A stretch of DNA of 58,645 bases from Clostridia bacterium (lineage in GTDB: Bacteria; Bacillota; Clostridia; Oscillospirales; CAG-272), in assembly GCA_017462605.1 (NCBI GenBank), contig JAFTQV010000002.1, positions 1 to 58,645 of the forward strand, given 5' to 3'. Positions 15,647-25,018 of this stretch are shown here, in pieces. Position 1 is the first letter of the stretch. Each line of letters begins with the position of its first letter. The position numbers and the translations under genes were made by a program. Under the pieces are notes generated by a model. That model was not told where the DNA came from. It saw nothing but the letters and a program-made list of their open reading frames with translations, and made no database searches.

Positions 15647-18600
15647 TCAAGGATTGGGTGTCTCTTCGCCTGTCTCCGTATCGGTTCCTTCGCCTGCCTC
15701 AGTATCGGGCTCGGGAGCAACGTCAGGGGTTACGTATGCGCTCGCAGACTTAACGTAGCGATAGAACGCCTCAATAACGCCAAGGCTCTTAGCCGACTCC
15801 TCTCTATTTGCGGCATTATCCGCGTGATACTTAACGAAGGTATCAAGGTTATACTCGCCGATAACAGGCTCAGCGCCCTCTACGGTGATCTCAAGGGTTA
15901 CGTTGGTCTCAAAGCTATTAGCGCTAAGAAGTCCAACCTCGATAAATCTCGGGGACTCTGCGGTTACGGTGAAGGTCTCTTCACTTGCTCCTGCAGTTGC
16001 CTTAACCGTTCCAACGAAGTCATCCGCAAGCACGAATACAAACTTAGGATCAGCGGTAATTCTTACCGATGCTCCAACGACTGCCGCGCCGAAGCTTACA
16101 CGGTCAAGCGCGTTTTCATAGTCGTATACGTTAGCATCCTTATATGCAGCATATGCATCATCGGAAACTATTGCAGAAAGGGCAAGATTAGCTGCGCCCT
16201 TAACGTACTTAACAGCCTCATTGACGTAGTCAACTACTGCGTAGACAAGCTTTTTATCCTTAGCCGTGTAGGTATTTGCGGTGTCATCAAGAATAGTCTT
16301 TGCATAAGCGGCGATAGAGAAGCTCTCGGTAAGAATGATCTCTTCGTTACCGTCATTGACCTTGAGAGTAAATACTACGTTCTTTTCAAGCTGATTTGCA
16401 ACGCGGTAGATAGTTGCCTTAACGTAGCTCTCGCTGCCAACGGTCACAGTCTCTGTGGGAAGCTGAGTCTCGCCGTCAAATACTGTGATATTTGTGCTGT
16501 AATTCGAAGGAATGTATATTCCTACTCCGATGTTATCCGAAAGAACAACGTTTGTCTTAACGCCCGTGATCTTAGAGGATACGGTGTAGCCGGGAGTGAT
16601 AGTAACGTTTTCCTGAACGTTGGTGGGAAGCGCACCCCACGTTCCGTCGGGAGTAAGGGTGAAGAGGTTTCCGTCGTATGCCTTAGGAGTGGGCAGATCA
16701 GCCGCGTCAACGTTTCCGCCCTTGATGTAATTCACGGTCTTATCGGCATTGGTACCAAGACCCTTGAAGGTTACGGTAACGATATCGCTCTGGTAAGCGG
16801 TACCGGATTCAAGATAAGGAAGAATTACCTTTTTATTGGTAGCTCTGTTGCTTGAATCGTTAAGCGCGAAGCCTTCGCCGGTATAGCCTGCGTTAGCATA
16901 GAAGTAAGACTGATAAGTGAAGTTACCCGCAGAATCCTTGCCGGTAGGAACCTTTACCTCGATATAATCTTCGGTGGTAAGGAATTCCGAGGGAATAGTC
17001 ATTGCCTGATTCTTCTTAGCGGTAACTATATCGCTCGTGGGAAGATCAACGCCAAGCTGCTCGCAAAGCGCAGCATCATCCGAGTCGATATAGTAGGTAT
17101 CTGAATTACAAGCGAAAATATCGCCTATAACACCGCCGAATACGCGGACTCTATAATTACCGATATTAGAGGGGTTTACGCGTCCGTTGGTAACAACGTT
17201 GTTAAATACAAGGCAAACGCCTGTTCCGTCACCGTTGTTGCCGACGATTCCGCCCTTAGCGCCGGAGCTATGCGCACCCTGATTTATAAGGGTACTGTTC
17301 TCAACGTAGACAAGGGGAGAGAAGGTATAGTTCTCAAAGCCTGAGTTTCTTCCCGAAAGAGGATCATTCATATCCGAGGGCTTGTTGCCGGATGTATAAT
17401 AGCTGAGCATATTGATTATCTGGCTATCTTTTTCGGAAGTGGTTCTCGGGCAGATGATAGTGGAGTTCTTTATAGTAATCGTTCCGTCGAAGCATCTCGT
17501 AAGAATTGCTCCTTTTGATTCTTCAACGCTCTTTATACCGAGAACGCCATCCATAGTCATAAATACGGAGTTATCTCCCGAGCGGCCCTCAAGAAGGACC
17601 GATCCGCTGAGAGTGAGGTTGCTTCCGGGAACAACTGTTCCGTCATCCTTTACAAACTTACCTATTGAAAGATATGCGTTGTACGCACTTTTTCTTCCTT
17701 CAACAGTCTCCGCATCTCCAAATGCGCAGAAGAGTCTTTGCGCTCTAATCTTATTTTCAGAGGTATTGTAATTATATCCTTCTATCGTCGCGCCGGGCTT
17801 AGAAGAATAGAAGCTGATGTCAACGTTTGACTTGATCACGGCTATATTATAGCCGCTCTTAAGGTTAAGTATCGAATTTCCGTTCAGGTCAACCGCGATC
17901 TTGACTGCTTTCTCCTTCATCTTTGCGATCTCTTCATCGGTATAATCGCCATCAATCGTTACACCGTTAACAGTCTTAACTCCACCGCTTTCGGATACCA
18001 TATAGGTAAAGTTGAAGGTCTTTGTTCCGTTAAGGTTAAGATCCTTAAGAAGCACGAGAGTATCACCGCTGTTAAGCTGAGTATACGCAGTGTAGCTCTC
18101 GGTATTGCTTGCCTGAACGCTCTCTATCGCGCCGTTATTTCTTACGTAAGAGGTAAGAGAATCGTCAACGCCGAGCGCGGGAGCATAGAATGCGCCGACT
18201 ACCTTATAGGCATTATAGTAATCAAGAGTGAGAGGAGAAATCTCCATTCCCTCGGTCACAGTACCGTTATTGGTATCAAACCATCCGGTCTGGCGCTCGA
18301 TCACGCCATATTCCTTCTCGGTATATATCGACGTAAACTCCTTGGGAGCAACGGGGGTCTCGCCGATCTTGACTTGGGTCTTGACTACGTAAGCGGGATC
18401 ATTCCAGGGGAAGGTAAGATTAGTTACCTCAGTATTGGTGGGATCCATGAGATTATTAAGCATGGTAAGATCGTCATTGACGTACCAATAGTAATCAAGA
18501 GTCTGATTATTGCTTTCCTTAAAGGTATAGGAAACTATCTCGCCGTTAAGATAATTCGGGTTTCCTCTCCAGGAGCCCTCGGTAAGAGCTAAGCTATAAC

Positions 18601-21319
18601 CGTTGGTATAGATAGTAATATTCTTCTTGATCTCAACGGGAGTAGCCACGTCTCTGTTAAGCGTAACTGCGCTTCCCTGAGCCTCTGCAGCCTCAATTGC
18701 CGCGGGAAGGCTATTGAAATCACGGCCTGCAACGCTTGCCACAGAGCCTACGTACTGAAGGACGGGAGCCTTGGTGATATAGCTTGCGTGAGCGGGAGTC
18801 GCATAGCTCTCGCCTTCCATATATTCATTATACGCGCGCATTGAAACGTTATCAAAACAAAGAGTCGAGCCGACCTTCTGATTTTCGCTCTTATTGATAG
18901 AAACTCTGAATCCGCGGAAGGTTGCCGCCTTCTTAAGATCTTTCGTATTGACCTTTGCTGTATCATAGAGCAAGCAGCATCCAACGTATTCACCGTTGAT
19001 ATAAACGTAGGTCACGCCGCCGTCAACGGTCTCGCCGTTCACATAAACGACGACCGAGAGTCTATTCCACTCTCCGAGAGGATTAAGAGCATTGGTGATC
19101 TTTGTGTTAATATCGTCATTACCCTTAGTGCCAACGAATTCGGTACCCGAGAAGCTATCGTAAAGCTTATTGGATACAACACCCGCAGCGTTTATTCCAA
19201 ACATTTCCTGAGAGCCACCGCCGGTCGATCCGCCGGTTCTCGTCTGAACGCCGATATTGAAGCCGGTAAAGCCCTTATCGGAATCAGTACCGAAGTCGAT
19301 CTCGGCAACCATTACCTTTCTCGTGGGACGCTTAGTGTCTCCGCTATCGAAGAGGTGGAGGTTGCTTGCGCTCTGCTCATGCTTCGAGCCAAGCACGAAG
19401 TACGGGTCTGCGTTTGAAGAGTTCTCCGCGTTAAAGTTTCTCGTCTCTGCATCGGGAGCATCGTCAAGAGGAGTTACGCAGTACTGCAAGTATCTGTTCT
19501 CACCGTCGGTGACAGAGAAGATAGTTCCTCTCTTACAGTTCCATTCCTGGTCGGTATTTACTCCGCCCGCATATGCGATAGCTCCCATTCCCTGATTCTC
19601 GGTCTTAAGGAGAACTCTGTCGCCGGTGTTGGGAGTTGTGGTCTCAAACTCGTAATGGTAAACCGTGTTTTCGGTAACTGTTATTATGCCGTTTGCATCG
19701 GGCTTTGATTCGGAAGAATTCGTCTTAGTATAATAGAATACTCTTGTAGGTATCCTTAAAGCTATATATTCTTCCTTTGTATATGCGCTTCCGTCGCTCT
19801 TTGCGGGATCGTGAGTAGTGCTGATGATATTTCCGTCCGCATCCTTTTTGATTATCTTCTTCTGAGTCGAAGTAGAGAAGGTGGGATGCAAGCACTCCAT
19901 ATTGTATTCAGCATAGAAGTCAGCCTGGGGAACGGCGTTCTCTATCGTAGTATCATTTGCAACTACTACCCAGGGATATGCCGCGTCGCCCGCAGGATCG
20001 TAAACGAGAGAGCAGTTTTCGGGAGTTACTATTCTCGCAACGGTGACCTTCCCACCGTCCTCTCCGTCAACCTCTTTTGTAAGAGCAATATTGTTATTGA
20101 ATCTTGTGCCGACAGCTGCGTTAAGCACACCCTCGGTTCCGAGAGAAGTACCGTTAAACTGGAATCTTACGCCGTTCATGGTATGTATAGGCATGTTTCT
20201 CGTCATCATATAGTTTGAGTCCGTACCGATATTACCAAAATTCTTAACGGTGGTGTTATCCAGAACCACGGAGCCGTTCAGGGCAATATTTTCAACGTCA
20301 TTACCGCCGAGGAAAACTCGAACCGCAGCTCCGATGGTAGAATTCTTAACGTAAACTCTACCTCTCATATAAGAGCCTTCGCCTGTCGCATCCCATACGT
20401 TTGAGGGAGCTTCAATTCCGGGCATAGCCTCAACAAAGTAAAGACGCGAACCGTCCTTGGTCATCGTACCCTCTGCATAGATCTCAGAATTCTCAACGTA
20501 AACTATTGTGTCTTCAGCTCTTTCGGCAGTTGCGCCAACAGTTCTGAAGGAGTTGAGAGCCGCGCGGATAAAGGAGTTCTTAACGGTTACGGTACCCTTA
20601 CCCTCAACGTTAAATACAGCCTTGGTGGAATTATTTAATCTATCGGGTCCGATAAGATTAACCGTATCGAAGAAAAAGTGCGCGCCCTCAAGAGAGTCGT
20701 ACCTCGTATAGAAAAGAGAGGACCAATCACACATATCGTTAACCGCGTCAACCGTGGAGATAATATTGACGTTCTTAAAGGAATAGCTTCCCTGAACAAC
20801 GTTGACTATCGCCGAGCAGCTGCCAGATGAAATCTTCGAGCTTGCAACGGTAGGAACGTTCATTCCTATCGCGCCCGTGTGCAGGATCTTAATACCGTTT
20901 GTTCCCGCATCGCCCGTTATATTAAATACAGGCTTATTGACTGTGGTAGCAGAATAAACGAGCGCTCCGGGAATCTCAATAACACCCGTTCCGACTACAT
21001 TTACCTCGCAACCAAGGTTAAGAGTGAAAAGGCTCGAATCTGCGGAAGAAAGGGTATATCCCCCGAGATCGATCGTCATATCCTTGGAAACGATGATTGC
21101 GCTTTCCGCAAGATAATCAGCCGTAAGTCTTACGGTTCTCGTCTCGCCTTCAGCAAGCTCCGCATCTTCTGCGGCATTTATCGCTTCTTCAAGAGTAGCG
21201 TACTGCTCGCCGTCGAATTCCGCGACGTTTTTGTTCTCAGCGCCGATCGCAAACGCAAGCGCGCCGCACAAAAGCGAGATCGCAAGAATTACTACGAAGA
21301 TCTTAGTAATTTTTTTCAT
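15647..21319 (-). CDS. Giant secreted beta-helix/LamG-like protein 3
   Basis: A 1890-residue exported protein with a signal peptide (cleavage near FAIGA/E) and an AAGGAGC ribosome binding site. Residues 35-440 consist of beta-helix turns (MTIDLGGYTL, YVENSEIYAEG, YVKNSTIGAA, LDNTTVKNFG), as in pectin-lyase-fold surface proteins. Residues about 555-832 resemble a concanavalin-like LamG/jelly-roll domain ending with CFDNVSMRAYNE. A second beta-helix block spans about 870-1480. Residues 1580-1860 share the C-terminal domain of giants 1 and 2 (LSDNIGVGIYIP ... AAYAKTILDD ... VDYVNEAVKYV). The protein ends with an acidic Glu/Thr/Pro tail. It lacks the hydrolase head and an adjacent AraC gene. It is probably an adhesin or glycan-binding surface protein; no covalent anchor motif is visible. 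Confidence 0.82.
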   Translation of the reverse strand: MKKITKIFVVILAISLLCGALAFAIGAENKNVAEFDGEQYATLEEAINAAEDAELAEGETRTVRLTADYLAESAIIVSKDMTIDLGGYTLSSADSSLFTLNLGCEVNVVGTGVIEIPGALVYSATTVNKPVFNITGDAGTNGIKILHTGAIGMNVPTVASSKISSGSCSAIVNVVQGSYSFKNVNIISTVDAVNDMCDWSSLFYTRYDSLEGAHFFFDTVNLIGPDRLNNSTKAVFNVEGKGTVTVKNSFIRAALNSFRTVGATAERAEDTIVYVENSEIYAEGTMTKDGSRLYFVEAMPGIEAPSNVWDATGEGSYMRGRVYVKNSTIGAAVRVFLGGNDVENIALNGSVVLDNTTVKNFGNIGTDSNYMMTRNMPIHTMNGVRFQFNGTSLGTEGVLNAAVGTRFNNNIALTKEVDGEDGGKVTVARIVTPENCSLVYDPAGDAAYPWVVVANDTTIENAVPQADFYAEYNMECLHPTFSTSTQKKIIKKDADGNIISTTHDPAKSDGSAYTKEEYIALRIPTRVFYYTKTNSSESKPDANGIITVTENTVYHYEFETTTPNTGDRVLLKTENQGMGAIAYAGGVNTDQEWNCKRGTIFSVTDGENRYLQYCVTPLDDAPDAETRNFNAENSSNADPYFVLGSKHEQSASNLHLFDSGDTKRPTRKVMVAEIDFGTDSDKGFTGFNIGVQTRTGGSTGGGSQEMFGINAAGVVSNKLYDSFSGTEFVGTKGNDDINTKITNALNPLGEWNRLSVVVYVNGETVDGGVTYVYINGEYVGCCLLYDTAKVNTKDLKKAATFRGFRVSINKSENQKVGSTLCFDNVSMRAYNEYMEGESYATPAHASYITKAPVLQYVGSVASVAGRDFNSLPAAIEAAEAQGSAVTLNRDVATPVEIKKNITIYTNGYSLALTEGSWRGNPNYLNGEIVSYTFKESNNQTLDYYWYVNDDLTMLNNLMDPTNTEVTNLTFPWNDPAYVVKTQVKIGETPVAPKEFTSIYTEKEYGVIERQTGWFDTNNGTVTEGMEISPLTLDYYNAYKVVGAFYAPALGVDDSLTSYVRNNGAIESVQASNTESYTAYTQLNSGDTLVLLKDLNLNGTKTFNFTYMVSESGGVKTVNGVTIDGDYTDEEIAKMKEKAVKIAVDLNGNSILNLKSGYNIAVIKSNVDISFYSSKPGATIEGYNYNTSENKIRAQRLFCAFGDAETVEGRKSAYNAYLSIGKFVKDDGTVVPGSNLTLSGSVLLEGRSGDNSVFMTMDGVLGIKSVEESKGAILTRCFDGTITIKNSTIICPRTTSEKDSQIINMLSYYTSGNKPSDMNDPLSGRNSGFENYTFSPLVYVENSTLINQGAHSSGAKGGIVGNNGDGTGVCLVFNNVVTNGRVNPSNIGNYRVRVFGGVIGDIFACNSDTYYIDSDDAALCEQLGVDLPTSDIVTAKKNQAMTIPSEFLTTEDYIEVKVPTGKDSAGNFTYQSYFYANAGYTGEGFALNDSSNRATNKKVILPYLESGTAYQSDIVTVTFKGLGTNADKTVNYIKGGNVDAADLPTPKAYDGNLFTLTPDGTWGALPTNVQENVTITPGYTVSSKITGVKTNVVLSDNIGVGIYIPSNYSTNITVFDGETQLPTETVTVGSESYVKATIYRVANQLEKNVVFTLKVNDGNEEIILTESFSIAAYAKTILDDTANTYTAKDKKLVYAVVDYVNEAVKYVKGAANLALSAIVSDDAYAAYKDANVYDYENALDRVSFGAAVVGASVRITADPKFVFVLADDFVGTVKATAGASEETFTVTAESPRFIEVGLLSANSFETNVTLEITVEGAEPVIGEYNLDTFVKYHADNAANREESAKSLGVIEAFYRYVKSASAYVTPDVAPEPDTEAGEGTDTETGEETPNP

Positions 21320-21386
21320 ACTTTTGCTCCTTTGTATGTAATGAAATCATTATAATACTTTAATTAAAAAATTTCGGTACAAAATT

Positions 21387-21415
21387 ATTATATCATTTTC
21401 TTTATTTTAAATCAA
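21387..21415 (-). promoter_or_regulatory. Sigma-A promoter of giant 3
   Basis: On the minus strand, TTGATT (21410-21415) and TATAAT (21387-21392) are exactly 17 bp apart, about 70 bp upstream of the start codon. No TTGTCA repeat pair lies here, unlike giants 1 and 2. Confidence 0.75.
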
Positions 21416-21471
21416 TTGACCGAAAAATAGATTTTTTAAAGACTTTTTTGTTCATATCATACAATTTTTAA

Positions 21472-21500
21472 TTGACACACGTTATTTTATGTGCTAAAAT
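21472..21500 (+). promoter_or_regulatory. Sigma-A promoter of the helicase gene
   Basis: A perfect TTGACA (21472-21477) is followed after 17 bp by TAAAAT (21495-21500), about 30 bp before the ATG at 21531. Confidence 0.8.
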
Positions 21501-21530
21501 CAAAGCATAAGCAAGAGAAAGGAGAGCCGT

Positions 21531-23873
21531 ATGCGTTACGAAGCAGCTAAAAATCTAATACACGTTCATGCAGAAGAGCTTGCAAAGATAGCAAAGCGCG
21601 GTATCTCCTCGTATCAGCAATACGATGATGACGGCTCCGCCGCCCGCCGCAAGGATGGATGCATACTTCTTTCGCGGAAGGTCGAGCTTGGTGAATTGCA
21701 TTTTCTTATTGAAGGCAGCTTTGACAGCGGAGAAAGAGTACCGAGGCTTTCGCTTTTCTCCGAGGAGATGACCCGATCCAAGAAGACTCACGCGCAAAAG
21801 CTTCTTCAAGCAGAAGCCTTCATTCTTGCCGCCATTCTTGCAAAACGGGACGGTCTGTGCGAGGTGGAGTTTGAGACCGAGCTTAAGGAGGGTGAAAGAG
21901 AGCCCGTCTTATCCTCTTATAAAATAAATGCGGAAAAGCTCGAGAGTTTTTTCTCAAGATGTATAGCCTCTCTCGCGCTTTACGGCAGAATAGAAATAGA
22001 GAGAGTCACTAAGAGGCTGCCCTCAATGAAGGCGGCAAAATTCCCTTACGGATCGCCAAGAGAAGGGCAGAGCGATTTCATTCATACGGCATACAGAGCC
22101 ATGGCGTCATCTCTTCGCCTTTACGCCGAGGCGCCAACGGGTACGGGCAAAACCGTCTCAGCATTATTTCCTGCGATCAGAGCTATCGGCAAAGAAAAAA
22201 TCAGCAAGGCATTTTATCTTACTCCGAAGGCTACAACTGCAATTGCGGCTAAAGAATGCTTAGAATTGTTTACAAAAATTGGTGTTTTTGTTCGTTCTGT
22301 GATAGTGACTGCTAAAGACAAGGTATGTATTCACTCTCACGTTTGCAGAGAATCAAAGCAGAGCTGCCCGACCTTTAAGGATAATAAATTATCCGCGGCA
22401 ACTCTCGCTCTTTGTGATCTTTCATTGCCGTGCGCTTCACCCGAAGACGTAAGAAAGACAGCTCTCGAATACGGCGTCTGCCCTTACGAGCTTTCGCTAT
22501 GCTACGCCGAGCTTTGCGATATCATTATATGTGATTTCAACTATCTTTTTGACCCCGACGTTTACTTCAGAAGATTTTTTGATAAGCGAGGAGACTACGT
22601 CTTTCTCGTTGACGAGGCGCACAACCTTCCCGAAAGGGCGCGAGAGATGTATTCGGCGAAGCTCTCGTTAAGTGAGCTTAGGGCGCCCGATATCTTAGGC
22701 GAAAGCTCGGATCTGTCTTTTGCGGCGAGCGATGCAATAAAGATAATAAAAAAGGCGCTTATGCCTCTTATACGCGATGAGATAAGAACCGATAAGGACG
22801 GCTCCCGCCACGCCGCTTATCACACAAAAAGTCTGCCCGCGGAGTTCTTTTCGGTATTTTCTTCATTATATGAGGCTGCGGACGGTGAGCTTTTCGCATC
22901 CTACCGCATAAGAGATGAGTATTCTGCGATGAGGACGCGCGCGCTTCGCGACTATTGCTTCAAGCTCGGCAAATTCAAAAGAGCGATAGAGCGATTTGAC
23001 GATGCCTACGAGCTATTCGTATTTCTTGATAATGATGAGATCGGTCTTGAGATATTCTGCCTTGACACAGGCTCCGTCATCGATTCAAGGCTTGATCTCG
23101 GCAGCTCCGCCGTGCTGTTTTCGGGCACGCTCAGCCCCCTCAACTACTATAAATCGGTATTAGGGGCAGACAGAACTGCTCTTACTCTTGAGGTCGACTC
23201 TCCCTTTGACACGGGTCAGCTTTCCGTTAATATCATTAATACGGTGACAACGAGGATTTCCGAAAGAGAAAAGTCTCTCGGAGCTATCATTTCCGTCATC
23301 GGCGCGACTCTCAGCGCAAAGCGCGGAAATTATATGATATTCTCGCCGTCCTTCGCGTATTCAAAAACTCTTTTTGAAGCCTTCAGAAAGAAATATCCTA
23401 AAATTCACGCTATATATCAATCGTCCGATATGAGCAAGGCAGAAAAGGATGAATTTTTAGCGAGCTTCTCAAAGAGTGACGGCAAGTATCTTGTTGCCTT
23501 CTGCGTTATGGGCGGTATTTTCTCCGAGGGAATTGACCTCGTTGGAGATAAGCTGATCGGCTCGGTCATCGTTGGTATAGGCATGCCCGCGCTTTCCTTT
23601 GAGAGAGAGGCGATCGCGGCTTATTACGCGGATAAGCTCGATTCGGGCGTTGAATACGCCTATCTGTATCCGGGAATGAACCGCGTTCTTCAAGCGGCAG
23701 GCAGAGTTATCAGAACCGAGGAAGACAGGGGCGTAATAGTTCTTATAGACGATAGATTCAATGATCCGCTTTATAAAAAGATAATACCGAGCCTTTGGTC
23801 TGAAATGAGATTTTTGCCAAATGCCGTTGCTCTGAAGGAAGTACTCGATAAATTCTGGAAAAGCAATAAATAA
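21531..23873 (+). CDS. DinG/XPD-like Fe-S DNA helicase
   Basis: This 780-residue superfamily 2 helicase belongs to the DEAD_2/Rad3 (XPD, DinG) group that unwinds DNA 5' to 3'. Walker A APTGTGKT is at 201-208, the DEAH box at 361-364, and a terminal motif VI QAAGRVIRTEEDRG precedes the C-terminus. Cysteines 266, 272, 279 and 317 lie between motifs I and II, where DinG/XPD proteins bind a 4Fe-4S cluster. About 190 residues precede the helicase core and contain an EVEFET-type acidic segment, compatible with a nuclease-like accessory fold, but I cannot assign it. An AAAGGAG ribosome binding site supports the start. Probably DNA repair or recombination; monocistronic. Confidence 0.9.
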   Translation: MRYEAAKNLIHVHAEELAKIAKRGISSYQQYDDDGSAARRKDGCILLSRKVELGELHFLIEGSFDSGERVPRLSLFSEEMTRSKKTHAQKLLQAEAFILAAILAKRDGLCEVEFETELKEGEREPVLSSYKINAEKLESFFSRCIASLALYGRIEIERVTKRLPSMKAAKFPYGSPREGQSDFIHTAYRAMASSLRLYAEAPTGTGKTVSALFPAIRAIGKEKISKAFYLTPKATTAIAAKECLELFTKIGVFVRSVIVTAKDKVCIHSHVCRESKQSCPTFKDNKLSAATLALCDLSLPCASPEDVRKTALEYGVCPYELSLCYAELCDIIICDFNYLFDPDVYFRRFFDKRGDYVFLVDEAHNLPERAREMYSAKLSLSELRAPDILGESSDLSFAASDAIKIIKKALMPLIRDEIRTDKDGSRHAAYHTKSLPAEFFSVFSSLYEAADGELFASYRIRDEYSAMRTRALRDYCFKLGKFKRAIERFDDAYELFVFLDNDEIGLEIFCLDTGSVIDSRLDLGSSAVLFSGTLSPLNYYKSVLGADRTALTLEVDSPFDTGQLSVNIINTVTTRISEREKSLGAIISVIGATLSAKRGNYMIFSPSFAYSKTLFEAFRKKYPKIHAIYQSSDMSKAEKDEFLASFSKSDGKYLVAFCVMGGIFSEGIDLVGDKLIGSVIVGIGMPALSFEREAIAAYYADKLDSGVEYAYLYPGMNRVLQAAGRVIRTEEDRGVIVLIDDRFNDPLYKKIIPSLWSEMRFLPNAVALKEVLDKFWKSNK

Positions 23874-23892
23874 ACAAAGTTATAAATAAGTA

Positions 23893-23938
23893 AAAACCCG
23901 AAATATTGACTACAATTATTAGCAATATATCGGGTTTT
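23893..23938. terminator. Bidirectional terminator
   Basis: AAAACCCG (23893-23900) pairs with CGGGTTTT (23931-23938), extended by ATATTG/CAATAT, with A and T runs at both sides. It serves the rightward helicase gene and the leftward zinc-ribbon gene. Confidence 0.8.
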
Positions 23939-23984
23939 ATGTATTTAATTAAGTTATGGAGATTAATTTATCCTGCGCTGATCT

Positions 23985-24317
23985 TTATTTCTTTTTCTTT
24001 GTGGTAGCGGGAGCCTTCATCATATTTCTGTCTTCGATCTTATCAGTCACCATCGCGGTCTTACTCTGATCAAGCTTGCTTCTGATTATTCCGTCAAGGC
24101 TTGAAGAAACGCCGATCCTTGAGCCCTGATCGAGCTTAGTTCCGCTTATAGCAAGTCTGCGCGCTCTTCCTGCGGCTGCCTTAGGAACCTTCTGCATATG
24201 CTTACAATGCTCGCATTCAGCCATAGTTGCGTCAGCAAAGGCGAGAAACTCCTTGCTACAATATACACACATTACCTTCGTCATTTTAGCTTTACTCCTA
24301 TTATCATTCATATTCAT
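23985..24317 (-). CDS. Small zinc-ribbon protein, unknown function
   Basis: The 110-residue protein carries CVYC and CEHC pairs (about 17-20 and 36-39) spaced like a zinc ribbon, followed by a basic, alanine-rich, probably disordered tail ending in lysines. The fold suggests nucleic-acid or protein binding; I do not recognise a family. The first ATG overlaps the upstream phosphatase stop as ATGA, implying translational coupling. An internal ATG at 24284 has a better AGGAG sequence at 10-nt spacing and would give a 99-residue product that still keeps both CxxC pairs. Confidence 0.65.
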   Translation of the reverse strand: MNMNDNRSKAKMTKVMCVYCSKEFLAFADATMAECEHCKHMQKVPKAAAGRARRLAISGTKLDQGSRIGVSSSLDGIIRSKLDQSKTAMVTDKIEDRNMMKAPATTKKKK

Positions 24318-25018
24318 TCTTTCAGATCATTAAGATGTTGGTCATGCGAATACTCGCCGGGTATAAGCTTATCCTTATCAAGATAAACGACCGAAACAGA
24401 TGCGTTTTCGGGATAAAAATAAGCGCTTGCAAGCTCCTCGGGAGCGGTGTTTGTGATCTTACCCCAAAATGCTCTTATAACTGCAGCATGAGCGGCAATA
24501 AGCACCGTCTTACCTTTGTTTTCAAGAGCAATTTTTAAAACCTCGCTATAAAATCTTTCTCTTGCATGAGGAACGCTTTCGCCATCGGGTAAAACCGCAA
24601 GTCCGAAATTACCTCGCCATTCATTTATAAACTTATCGCTCTCGGTAGCAAGAATATCATCAACGCACATACCTTCCCATCTTCCTGCATACGTTTCGCG
24701 AAGCTCCTTACTCGTCTTAACCTCAAGACCCCTGATTTTTGCATTTGGAAGAGCAGTATTATATGCCCTCAGAAGATCGGAGGAATATACCTCATCTATG
24801 TTCTCTGATGCAAGATACTCCGCCGTCCTGTAAGCCTGCCTATACCCGAGAGGAGAGAGATCAAGATCAGTCGTCCCCAAAAAACGCCTTGTTGCGTTAC
24901 CGATACTTTGACCGTGCCTGACAATAAGTATCTTGGTATCATACCTTGTATCAAAGCAAAGCTTACTCATATCGGGTTCAGAGATAACCTTTTCTTTAAA
25001 ATCTTTAAAATTGCCCAT
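24314..25018 (-). CDS. Histidine phosphatase family protein
   Basis: The 234-residue protein has the phosphoglycerate-mutase-like (branch 1 histidine phosphatase) signature LIVRHGQSIGNATRR, with the phospho-accepting His35. It also has the ELRETYAGRWEGM segment and a late AAHAAVIRAFWG, whose histidine completes the catalytic pocket. Such enzymes hydrolyse small phosphate esters, and GpmB/CobC-like substrates cannot be told apart here. It begins with about 28 extra residues before the core and is translationally coupled to the zinc-ribbon gene through a 4-bp overlap. Confidence 0.88.
   Translation of the reverse strand: MGNFKDFKEKVISEPDMSKLCFDTRYDTKILIVRHGQSIGNATRRFLGTTDLDLSPLGYRQAYRTAEYLASENIDEVYSSDLLRAYNTALPNAKIRGLEVKTSKELRETYAGRWEGMCVDDILATESDKFINEWRGNFGLAVLPDGESVPHARERFYSEVLKIALENKGKTVLIAAHAAVIRAFWGKITNTAPEELASAYFYPENASVSVVYLDKDKLIPGEYSHDQHLNDLKE

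Noticed and set aside
15629-16855. 408-codon frame opposite the giant 3 gene
   Set aside because: Long antisense frames are common opposite this codon usage; the minus-strand gene has the signal peptide, ribosome binding site and domain structure.
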